A stretch of DNA of 64,000 nt from Paenibacillus sp. 1011MAR3C5. GTDB lineage: Bacteria > Bacillota > Bacilli > Paenibacillales > Paenibacillaceae. Below, piece by piece: positions 37,270-45,378 of this stretch. The stretch is from contig NZ_QZCF01000001.1 in NCBI RefSeq assembly GCF_003591485.1, positions 992,001-1,056,000 on the forward strand, written 5' to 3'. How positions within the stretch are numbered: the stretch's first letter is position 1; the number at the start of each line of letters is the position of its first letter. The notes under the pieces were generated by a model that ran no database searches, had not been told where the DNA came from, and saw nothing but the letters and a program-made list of their open reading frames with translations. Both the position numbers and the translations under genes were made by a program.

Positions 37270-37286
37270 CGTTTTTCCTCCTCAAA

Positions 37287-38246
37287 TTATAAATACCGGG
37301 CGATAATCCGGACTAGCCTTGCGGGAAACTCGCGTAAATTGGCAATATCCAGAAACTTGTCCTGCCCATATATGTCATGAATGACATCCTTGTCCTGACC
37401 GATGGCGGATGCCAGAAAGGCGACCCCTTTCCGCTCATATTCCACTATCGTCTGCTGCATGTCCCTTGCCGCATAACTGCCTGTATAATCATCCATTGCC
37501 TTGGGCTGCCCGTCGCTGATGCTGATCAACAGCTTCGTTTGCTGCGGCGCTTGTACTAATCGTTCCGCCATAATCCGAAGAGCCATGCCATCGCGGTTAT
37601 TGCTTCTTGCCTGAATCCTCATCAGCCTGTATCGGTCATGGACATCCGGCTTGTCAAAGTCAGCATAGGCATAGAGAGACATTTGCTCCAGCTTGGATAC
37701 ATCCGCAGTGTCGCCGTAGATCACGACAGGGATCTGGCATAGCCGGCAAAATTCATAGACCGCGATGACCGCTCGCTTGGCTGCTTCCAATCTGCCAAAG
37801 GCCGACATCGATGCGGATTCATCCACTCGAAGACCAACCACCAGAGAAGGCGATTCAGACGGAGTACGTTTTTTGGCAAAATAGCGATAATCCCTATAAG
37901 CTACGCTGTCCGCTTGAAACCTGCTGCCATAGTAGCGATTCCGCTCGAACTCGGCAGACGTCTCATGCTCCAATAACGGCAATGTCTTACGGGCAATCTC
38001 CTGTACGACTGGCATAAGCTCCTGGCTTAACCGGATGTACTGTCTCTTGCTATCCTGATCGTAATCCGGGCGGTGAACAATAAGCTTCACTCTTGCATGA
38101 ATGGAATCAGACACGATTTCTCTGGCGGCTTGATTGAGCTTTTTTCGAAAATCGCGCTCCCTCTGCTTCGCATCCTCTGACATCGGCTCTGGATTGGCTT
38201 CATGATATTGGGGAGCGCCATTGTCCCCGGTATCCGAGCTTGCCAT
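37287..38246 (-). CDS. VWA-domain protein, partner of the MoxR ATPase
   Basis: From ATG at 38246, 319 residues. The C-terminal 200 form a von Willebrand A domain with the MIDAS-type motif VDESASMSAFGR and SISDGQPKAM, similar to CobT/NorD-like VWA proteins. The part before it is helical and charged. The ATG has no ribosome site. The reading frame stays open upstream to 38420 with protein-like sequence (TFNDEAIELKIWGDIGAADY just after the A9 run), but it contains no ATG, GTG or TTG. The real N terminus is therefore probably made by -1 slippage from the ATPase gene, a rare start codon, or has been lost by frameshift. Confidence 0.8.
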   Translation of the reverse strand: MASSDTGDNGAPQYHEANPEPMSEDAKQRERDFRKKLNQAAREIVSDSIHARVKLIVHRPDYDQDSKRQYIRLSQELMPVVQEIARKTLPLLEHETSAEFERNRYYGSRFQADSVAYRDYRYFAKKRTPSESPSLVVGLRVDESASMSAFGRLEAAKRAVIAVYEFCRLCQIPVVIYGDTADVSKLEQMSLYAYADFDKPDVHDRYRLMRIQARSNNRDGMALRIMAERLVQAPQQTKLLISISDGQPKAMDDYTGSYAARDMQQTIVEYERKGVAFLASAIGQDKDVIHDIYGQDKFLDIANLREFPARLVRIIARYL

Positions 38247-38380
38247 ATCGGTAGATTGATCAGAAAGGAGGGAAGAACTATCTTCACTATCAGCAGACTT
38301 TCTCAGCGCGATCCCCTTCTCTTCCGCTTCGCTGTCATGCTCATAATCAGCAGCGCCAATATCTCCCCATATCTTGAGCT

Positions 38381-39499
38381 CTATGGCCTCATCGTTGAAT
38401 GTTCGTTTTTTTTTACAACATCAATGTCCTCTAAGCTTGCCATCAAGCCTTGCTTTTTCAGAGCATCCTCTAGCATTTTGATCTCTTCGGGATCCGTCGT
38501 TATTTTATAGATCACCTTATAATAAAGCGATTCTTGCGCCGAGGCACCGCCCGCGACCGCATCTGCCCAGTAGAAGAAGGAACGCATGCCCGCCACGCCT
38601 TTAATGGCATTGACCCGGGCTGTTTGGTCCAAAACGATAATGCTATCTGCCAATACGCTCAGTACGCTTTCATCTTGATAGCCCGTTTTGGACTTGGCCC
38701 GCTCCACCATCACTTCCTTGGCAGGCAGGTCCATCTTCTCCGAGTGCTGTATTCTGTCGCGCAAGGCTTCGTTCAGCGGCCTGGAGCCTGCATAGCTCCG
38801 ATTGGTCGTGATAACTGCAATGAAGTCCGGATGTCTGCGTATGATTTCCGTAGGAAGATTGATACTGCCATCCAGCTCCAAAGCCGAGTTCAATGCCATC
38901 AGCACCGCAGCGTCGCGAATGACGTTGGGCTCCTGAATCTCCAGCAGGTAACCATACCGATAAGCCCTGACGATTTCCGATGGGTAAAAGCGATACTCAA
39001 CGGCTTCGCCGTCTGTGTTCTCTGACGCAAGCTTAAGCAATTGCCTCATCTTTAAGGATGCTTGTTCTTGTGTAAGCTCTAAGGCGTCCATTAAAATTTT
39101 GGTTGCGCTTTGGAAGCCATCGCTTGCATAGAGTACTTGCAATACCGCTTGCTCGGCAGGCTCCAATTTCTCTAATCGATCAGATGATATCACCGGCAAT
39201 ATCGCACCGATAATATCCGATTTATCCATATCTGCAAAACAAGTCACTTTCGTATATGGAAGTCCGAAATTAGCGGACAATGCTTTTGCCAATTGTGTTT
39301 TGCCGGAGCCTGCGTCGCCTTCAAGCAGAATGTTGGCGATTTTCATTTCCCCGCGATGCCAATTGCGCCTCACTTCCTTGCTAATGCGCAGCTCCTCTTC
39401 GCTGACCTTATGAGACAGCGGCTTTTTCCAAATCAACCCTTGTTCCGCATCCGTCATCGGTCTTCCGGGTGACAGCTCAAATGATTCCGTTTCACTCAT
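38381..39499 (-). CDS. MoxR-type AAA+ ATPase
   Basis: 372 residues. Walker A is LLEGDAGSGKTQLAKALSAN. Around 195-225 lie VLMALNSALELDGSINLPTE and FIAVITTNRSYAGSRPLNEA, with the sensor asparagine and arginine-finger region (LRDRIQHSEKMDLP) expected of MoxR/CbbQ-type AAA+ proteins. Such ATPases act with VWA proteins as chaperones that mature or activate target complexes. AGGAGG lies about 10 nt before ATG at 39499. It is the first long gene of the operon; its 3' end overlaps the open VWA frame by about 40 bases. Confidence 0.88.
   Translation of the reverse strand: MSETESFELSPGRPMTDAEQGLIWKKPLSHKVSEEELRISKEVRRNWHRGEMKIANILLEGDAGSGKTQLAKALSANFGLPYTKVTCFADMDKSDIIGAILPVISSDRLEKLEPAEQAVLQVLYASDGFQSATKILMDALELTQEQASLKMRQLLKLASENTDGEAVEYRFYPSEIVRAYRYGYLLEIQEPNVIRDAAVLMALNSALELDGSINLPTEIIRRHPDFIAVITTNRSYAGSRPLNEALRDRIQHSEKMDLPAKEVMVERAKSKTGYQDESVLSVLADSIIVLDQTARVNAIKGVAGMRSFFYWADAVAGGASAQESLYYKVIYKITTDPEEIKMLEDALKKQGLMASLEDIDVVKKNEHSTMRP
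38403..38414 (-). other. A9 slippery run where the ATPase and VWA frames overlap
   Basis: On the minus strand nine A residues (38414-38406) are followed by CGA. The ATPase frame reads GTA AAA AAA AAC GAA and ends 20 bases later at 38381. A -1 slip on A-AAA-AAA moves to AAA AAA AAA CGA ACA, which is exactly the VWA frame. Nine A residues are also enough for polymerase slippage. Confidence 0.55.
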
Positions 39500-39520
39500 G
39501 ATTGGTTTCCCTCCTGTCTG

Positions 39521-39607
39521 TCATGATGCCGAAGGAAGCAGCAAAATCGCAACCTTCTCGTTATTTTCCGATACCACAATGGATTGGTGTTCCTTTGCAG
39601 CAGGCAC
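39521..39607 (-). CDS. Possible 28-residue leader peptide
   Basis: GTG at 39607 with GGAGAG 6 nt upstream opens a frame of 28 codons (begins PAAKEHQSIVVSENNEKVAI) that ends 21 bases before the ATPase start. It lies between the predicted transcription start and the ATPase gene. It may be a short coupled leader or chance. Confidence 0.3.
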   Translation of the reverse strand: MPAAKEHQSIVVSENNEKVAILLLPSAS

Positions 39608-39630
39608 GTTTATCTCTCCGCTTCTTATCG

Positions 39631-39695
39631 ATTTACTAAATTACTAATTTACTAAGTTACTGCTTAATAATATCTTGGTTTTTAGCCAGCGTCAA
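39631..39695 (-). promoter_or_regulatory. Promoter and operator of the ATPase/VWA operon
   Basis: On the minus strand: -35 TTGACG (39695-39690), a 17-base spacer ending AAAACCAAGA, and -10 TATTAT (39672-39667). Directly downstream come three copies of the repeat TTAGTAAAT or a close variant (39657-39631). This is the same arrangement as at 36798-36855 and points to one repressor for both. Confidence 0.78.
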
Positions 39696-39745
39696 GCTGA
39701 TTTCAACTAGCAACTTTTAGTGCCGCCCATTTCTTTATTTTCCAT

Positions 39746-39774
39746 AACAAAAAACCTCCAGTAAATGGAGGTTT
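39746..39774 (-). terminator. Terminator downstream of the SLH glycosidase gene
   Basis: A 9-bp stem (39752-39760 with 39766-39774), loop GTAAA. On the minus strand it is followed by TTT and GTTATGG. It lies 215 bases after the stop of the 1747-residue enzyme and separates that locus from the ATPase operon promoter. Confidence 0.75.
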
Positions 39775-39819
39775 GAGGCATCTTAAGATCTGCTATCTCA
39801 TGGAGAACGGCAAGTTGCC

Positions 39820-39972
39820 ATGACAGCGGAGCACTTGGAGAGCTTGCGCTCTCTGGGCGAGAAGGCACATCAGAAATCGTCGGGAGATCCTAAAAATATT
39901 GGATATCTTCCGAACATACTGCCAGCTACTAACCAGCTTACGCCGTTACACTATGGGCATAAGCTGGTTTAA
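39820..39972 (+). CDS. Small ORF or gene relic
   Basis: ATG at 39820 opens 50 codons (MTAEHLESLRSLGEKAHQKS, then LPNILPATNQLTPLHYGHK) running against the surrounding genes. The frame stays open upstream to a TAA at 39784 (DLLSHGERQVA). Composition looks protein-like but there is no ribosome site. It could be the end of a lost gene. Nothing else is seen in 39775-39985. Confidence 0.3.
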   Translation: MTAEHLESLRSLGEKAHQKSSGDPKNIGYLPNILPATNQLTPLHYGHKLV

Positions 39973-39988
39973 TCATCCTTTTCTCTTT

Positions 39989-42900
39989 TTAAATCATCGA
40001 TAAAATGACTTTGACTGCATCGGCCCTTGTAGCCGCATCATGAGGGGCAAAGCGATTATTCGTCTTGCCGGACACAACCTCAGTTTGATTGTTTTCTTCG
40101 GAAAGCTTCAACGCCCTGGCAACGATAACCGCCAGCTCCATTCTTGTCAAAGGATCATTCGGCCGCAAATAGCCATCCTTATATCCCGTAATCCAGCCTT
40201 GTTCAACGGCGACCGCTATGGATGCCTGCGCCCACTTGCCTACTGATGCTTGATCCGCAAACACAATGCTATTACCGCTTCCCTTTCTTGGATTATCGCT
40301 ATCAACAGCTTCCTTTGTTCCCGCAACCTCACCAGCTTCAGCAGCCGCATTAGTCTTCGCAGCACCGTTTAGCGCCTGAACAAGCATATGAATAAATTCT
40401 GCGCGGCTTACGCTGCGGTCCGGTTGAAAGCTGCCGTCCTCATACCCTTGTACGAAGCCTTTTCTGACAGCCAGTTCGATCTCCTGTTTGGCCCAATGGT
40501 TATGGATATCTGTAAATTCGACTGTCAAAGCACGATCCTCCGCCAATACGGCAAAATATCCCGATTGCTCCGTATGGGCTGTCACATAACCGTCTACAAG
40601 CTGCGAGCCTTCAACCTTTTCCCAACTGCCGCTAGTTTGATTATAAAAGTAAATAGCAGCTTCCTGTCCTTCCGTTAGTCGTTTGACATCTGCCTTTATT
40701 TTAATGGCAGTCGGCTTGGCGAATGGCTTTGCTGCAAGATGCGCCAGTTCAAATACAGGCGATAGGCTGCCGCCCCTCCAATTCACCAGCAGCTGATTCG
40801 CTTCCGCCTCAGGCACCTGTCTTAGCTTCAAGCTCCAATCGGATGGCTGTGCGTTTTCGGCTATAACCGCTTCGAATCGGTCACCAAGCTTCAACTCTCC
40901 CCCTTCATTAGAGGAAAAGCTCCGCTCAGCCGACATGTCATTTGCGCCGTTGCCAACGTCAACTCCAGATTCGCCCGAATTTGGATTGGGGTTAGGCCGA
41001 ACAGGCGGCGCTGGCTCCTTAAGCGACTCTGCTAAGGCATCATAGGCTGGCTTTGCCGCATAATTCTCATCAAAAATAAGTCCGTTGCCATAATCGCCAT
41101 ACGAATGATGAGGCTGCAGGGATGAATACCGGTCTGTAAAGCCCCACATCGATAATGCGCCAAACTTCACGCCTCCGACATTAAACTTTTTGACCATATC
41201 CGCGATGGAGCCAAAATACTCGCCTTGCTCTTGAAGCGTTTCCTCATTCACCGCTTTATGAATATTCATATCCAGCTCGGATACGCGAACCTCGATTCCC
41301 AGATGGGCAAATTTAGTTGCCGTTGTTTTAAATTCCTCCGCACTGACCGGATCCCACTCATCCGTCAAATCCTCATGCATCTGGAAGCCCACACCATGAA
41401 TCGGTATGCCGCGCTGCTTCAGTCCCTTCACCATTTCGTATACAGCGTTGCTTTTTACATTGTTTTCTTCAATCCAGTATTCATTAATATAAAGCTTAGC
41501 AGCCGGATTGGCGGCATGCGCAGCGCGCAGCGCAATCTCGATATATGCCTCGCCGAGCCTGTCATACCAGATCGAAGGCCGGATAGAAGGATCGTCATTC
41601 ATGCCGGCAAGCGGTTCATTAATGATGTCCCAGCTCATAATTTGCGGATAGCGGCCTACAACTGTTGCGATATGCTCCTCCAAAATCGTTTTCAGCTCGC
41701 TATCGCTGAAATTGCCCTCTGTCACCCATCTTGGCACCGCTTCGCTCCATGCCATCGTATGCCCATGAACCTTCATATTGTTCAGCTCGGCATATTCCAT
41801 CAAGGCATCCATCTCGGCAAAAGCATACTGATTCCGCTGCGGATGTATAAATTGAAACTTCATGTCATTTTCCGGAGTAATCATATTGAACTCGCGGCCC
41901 AATAGTTCGGCATATTGCGGATCGCTTATTAGAGCATTAACAGAAACCGCCGTGCCAATCGATAAGTGCGGGTAATTTTGCTCCGCCAAGCTGCGCAGTG
42001 ATTGCGCCTTGCTTGCGGACTTACTAAACTGCTGGTCTCTCACCTCGACGGTTGAGGACTCGTTTAGCGGCTTCACATAAATCGCTTGAATGATAAATGA
42101 CTTGCCGACGGCGGCATTTGCGCCAAAGTACGCTTTTCCGCTTTCAAATACACCCGGATCATCAAGCTCGCCCACTTTAGTTCTATTGAGGTAAAATTCC
42201 AGCTTGCCCTTATTCCTCGCCAGGGAAACCATGACCTCTCCCGTCCCGGTATAGTTGAACTGGCCTGTTGCCGGATTAGAGGAATCGCCGTCATATACGC
42301 TTACGTTCAGCTTGCCATTGTAAAGCTCCATGCTGACATATCTGCCTTCTTCCCGCCACTCATCCTGAATGACCGGCAGTGCTCCATACAACTGTACGGA
42401 TGCCTGCGCCTGTTGCGAGGCTAGCAGCGAAAAATCTACACTAAAGTCACCATCAACGCTCAATCGAGGTCCCTTAAGGTTAATAGGGGGATTGGCGACG
42501 GCAGGCTGTGACGGATGATTGCCAAGCGGTACGATGCCACGGCCCATTCCCTGTATAATGACTTGATTGCCGGACGCGACAGCGCCGGAAAATTGTTCCC
42601 AGTTGTGACCCTTTAGCACATTGTAACCCTCAGTCTTGCCCGAAATTTCGGCTTTATCCGAACGATTGCCCGCCAAATCTACTGCTCTTATTTCAAATTG
42701 GTAAGCCGTATTCGAAGAAAGTCCCTCCAGGAAAATCCTCGTACCAGTAGTAAGTACAGTGGTTTGTCCATACGTCACTTCGTAGCCCTTTACCGCAATA
42801 TTATCGCTCGAAGCCGACCAGGTCAGAACAATGGAATCCCCTGTTGCTTCCTCGACCTGCGGCAAGCCCGGAACGGTAGGCTTCTCGGTATCGCTGCCTT

Positions 42901-45232
42901 CATAAACCACAACCTGATCGATAATCGTTTGATTGGCATCCGATGACCCTGGGTTGCTTAATGCAAGACCTGCAAGCACCTCATCCGCCATTGCAATTTC
43001 CCGTTCGCTAACTTTCTTCCATTCTGTGCCGTTGTCAGATATAAGGCCGATAAACAAATTGCCAGAGCGAACGACTTTCACCCACATTGGCATATCCTCA
43101 TCGCTCGTGGCATCAGCTGTGCTGCCGCCTGTCTGATTGCGGTATTGGAAGCTTGCCACATTAGGCGTCATCATCATATCGACATGCTTGGCGTTCCCTT
43201 CAAGCGACTCCCTGATCATCACGCCGGCCTTCGCCCATTCGCTCACCTGATCCATACTGCGAACTCTTGCTGAAATATAACCATCGCCTTCGAGCGATTG
43301 ATAGATATAGTGCAGCGAGTCGCTTTCGCCCCAGATATCCGTCTCTATGCTTTTTAATGTAAAAGCCTTCGCGATCCCATCATAGCGGGAGCTGCTCCCT
43401 TGATTCTCTCCTTCGCCGATACTGGCCGCCTGCCATGGCGGCGGGATATCATTGTCATTCGGTTCCGGATCTATCGGTCCAGGCTCCTCTCCCTCTCCGA
43501 GCACCTGCACCTCTTGGAATGTAGCCTTGTTATCCGATGTTGATCCCGGGTTGCTGACGGCAAGCCCAATATACACCTGATCGCTCATCGGTATTGTGAT
43601 ACTGCCGACATTCTGCCACTCTGTTCCATCCTCCGAGATAAAGCCGGCAAAACTGTCGCCCTCGCGACTCAGCTTCACCCAAAGGGGAACCTCGGCATCG
43701 GCAGTCTGATCGGCCATGCTTCCGCGAGCATGCTCCCTATACTGAAACGTAGCGCCATTGTCAGGCGTAATCATCATATCGGCATGCTTCGCTTCGCGGT
43801 CAAGCGACTCCCTGATCATGACGCCCGCTTTTGCCCATTCGCTCATCTGCTCCATAGATGCAACCTGGGCGATAACCGTAGCATCGCCTTCGATTTGCCG
43901 ATAAACGTAATTCAACGTGTCCATATTGCCCCAAATGTCAGAAGAAAGACTGCTGATTTCATACTGTCCCGATGTCTCATCATACTCGGCCGATCCCGGC
44001 TTCAAGCCGATATTTCTGGCTTTCCAGCCATCAGGCAGCTCCGCTTCATAATCCTCCTGGGTCGGCGGCTCCCAGCCCGCTTCCGGCCACTGCCTTCTTT
44101 CGTTGATTTTGGCTAGCTCCTCCTCAGGCCAAGTATTGTAGGCAAAGAAGGACAAGCGTTGTACATTCGGGTAGTTTTCCCGAATCCCTTGGTATACCTG
44201 CTGATACTCGTCATCGGTCCAATCATTGTCCAGCGTGGCAATGATATCTACCTCCTCGCCGCTAACCCGATCCGCCGTATCCTTTAATATGCCGTACTCA
44301 TCGCTGTATACCCAATCCGCCGCAAAGCCCCAATCATCGAAATAAGCCATTGGCGCGATAAAGTCGATATGGGCTTTGAACTTCTCCGCATCTTGTCCCA
44401 CTTCCACAAATTCAGGCGGCAGGATATATACGCCAAGCTTCATATCCGGTTTAGTCGAGCTGGTAATGTCATTGCGAATATCCCCCACATAATTGCCAAT
44501 CTGCTCCGTTCTCCATTCGTTCCATTCCTCACGCTGAGCGGAAGCTTCATCAAAATCAATGGTTAAAGGGGAATAGCCAAATTCCGCCTCAAACTTCCCT
44601 ATCGTATAATCGCTAACATCCATGTTGTAGTCATCAAATCGTATCCAATCCAGCACAACGCCATCTATATCATAATTTTCGATTACCTCATGAATAATCG
44701 AACGCTCATACGCCTGCACTTCATGGTGGATCGGATTGATGAAATATTCGGAACCGTTCGAGCCGGTGAACGGAACCTGCGTTCCGTCTACCCACGCATG
44801 CATTTGCCAATCCGGATGCGCCATAAATGCCGCCTGATCATGGAACTGCGGAATCCAGGCGTGCACCTTGATCCCTTTGCTATGAGCGGCATCAATAACA
44901 TGTTGCAGCGCGTCAAAGCTTTCGTAGCCCGCAGCTACCGGCGCAATGGAGCTGTCGTAAAACACTTGTCCTGACGGAACCTCGTCATCTTCATCCTGCT
45001 TTACATTCATGCTGATCACGGTAACGTTATATTGATCTGCCATGTCTACGAATGCCTGGACATCCGCATCATTTTTAAACTGATTGACGGTTCTCACAAT
45101 TAGCTCCGTCTCAAAGGGCGCGTTCTCAGTCTCCTCAGCCTGCGCCGCGCTTGCGCCGCCCAGTCCAAGCGATGTAACGACCATGCTGAACACCAGCAGA
45201 AGAGACAATCTTGCTCTTACCTTTGCCAACAT
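39989..45232 (-). CDS. S-layer-anchored bifunctional glycoside hydrolase (GHL10 + GH10)
   Basis: 1747 residues. A signal peptide ends near SAAQAEE. A GHL10/DUF187-type hydrolase-like barrel (about 38-390; KVHAWIPQFHD, DGVVLDWIRFDDY) comes first. Two DUF1349-like jelly rolls follow (about 410-590 and 605-790), then a fibronectin III domain and a laminin-G-like domain. A GH10 xylanase domain (about 1095-1430) has acid/base E1206 in WDIINEPLAG and nucleophile E1319 in VSELDMNI. Two full SLH domains end the protein; a third keeps only its C-terminal half (NRFAPHDAATRADAVKVILS). GGAGG lies 8 nt before ATG. The substrate is probably xylan or another decorated plant glycan, taken up by the adjacent ABC transporter. 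Confidence 0.92.
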   Translation of the reverse strand: MLAKVRARLSLLLVFSMVVTSLGLGGASAAQAEETENAPFETELIVRTVNQFKNDADVQAFVDMADQYNVTVISMNVKQDEDDEVPSGQVFYDSSIAPVAAGYESFDALQHVIDAAHSKGIKVHAWIPQFHDQAAFMAHPDWQMHAWVDGTQVPFTGSNGSEYFINPIHHEVQAYERSIIHEVIENYDIDGVVLDWIRFDDYNMDVSDYTIGKFEAEFGYSPLTIDFDEASAQREEWNEWRTEQIGNYVGDIRNDITSSTKPDMKLGVYILPPEFVEVGQDAEKFKAHIDFIAPMAYFDDWGFAADWVYSDEYGILKDTADRVSGEEVDIIATLDNDWTDDEYQQVYQGIRENYPNVQRLSFFAYNTWPEEELAKINERRQWPEAGWEPPTQEDYEAELPDGWKARNIGLKPGSAEYDETSGQYEISSLSSDIWGNMDTLNYVYRQIEGDATVIAQVASMEQMSEWAKAGVMIRESLDREAKHADMMITPDNGATFQYREHARGSMADQTADAEVPLWVKLSREGDSFAGFISEDGTEWQNVGSITIPMSDQVYIGLAVSNPGSTSDNKATFQEVQVLGEGEEPGPIDPEPNDNDIPPPWQAASIGEGENQGSSSRYDGIAKAFTLKSIETDIWGESDSLHYIYQSLEGDGYISARVRSMDQVSEWAKAGVMIRESLEGNAKHVDMMMTPNVASFQYRNQTGGSTADATSDEDMPMWVKVVRSGNLFIGLISDNGTEWKKVSEREIAMADEVLAGLALSNPGSSDANQTIIDQVVVYEGSDTEKPTVPGLPQVEEATGDSIVLTWSASSDNIAVKGYEVTYGQTTVLTTGTRIFLEGLSSNTAYQFEIRAVDLAGNRSDKAEISGKTEGYNVLKGHNWEQFSGAVASGNQVIIQGMGRGIVPLGNHPSQPAVANPPINLKGPRLSVDGDFSVDFSLLASQQAQASVQLYGALPVIQDEWREEGRYVSMELYNGKLNVSVYDGDSSNPATGQFNYTGTGEVMVSLARNKGKLEFYLNRTKVGELDDPGVFESGKAYFGANAAVGKSFIIQAIYVKPLNESSTVEVRDQQFSKSASKAQSLRSLAEQNYPHLSIGTAVSVNALISDPQYAELLGREFNMITPENDMKFQFIHPQRNQYAFAEMDALMEYAELNNMKVHGHTMAWSEAVPRWVTEGNFSDSELKTILEEHIATVVGRYPQIMSWDIINEPLAGMNDDPSIRPSIWYDRLGEAYIEIALRAAHAANPAAKLYINEYWIEENNVKSNAVYEMVKGLKQRGIPIHGVGFQMHEDLTDEWDPVSAEEFKTTATKFAHLGIEVRVSELDMNIHKAVNEETLQEQGEYFGSIADMVKKFNVGGVKFGALSMWGFTDRYSSLQPHHSYGDYGNGLIFDENYAAKPAYDALAESLKEPAPPVRPNPNPNSGESGVDVGNGANDMSAERSFSSNEGGELKLGDRFEAVIAENAQPSDWSLKLRQVPEAEANQLLVNWRGGSLSPVFELAHLAAKPFAKPTAIKIKADVKRLTEGQEAAIYFYNQTSGSWEKVEGSQLVDGYVTAHTEQSGYFAVLAEDRALTVEFTDIHNHWAKQEIELAVRKGFVQGYEDGSFQPDRSVSRAEFIHMLVQALNGAAKTNAAAEAGEVAGTKEAVDSDNPRKGSGNSIVFADQASVGKWAQASIAVAVEQGWITGYKDGYLRPNDPLTRMELAVIVARALKLSEENNQTEVVSGKTNNRFAPHDAATRADAVKVILSMI

Positions 45233-45378
45233 AATAGATACCTCCGTCTATCGTTTTTTTTGCAAAAAAATATACATCTGTCGCGTACTTTACCTCCATA
45301 AGTCTACAGTCTTATTCTCTCGTTGTAAGCTGTATAACCCGATAAGCAAAGCACGCGCACAAATGTATGAGCGAATTC

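Noticed and set aside
41225-41905. Plus-strand open frame of 226 codons within the glycosidase gene
   Set aside because: It lies opposite the GH10 domain, whose catalytic residues are intact on the minus strand.
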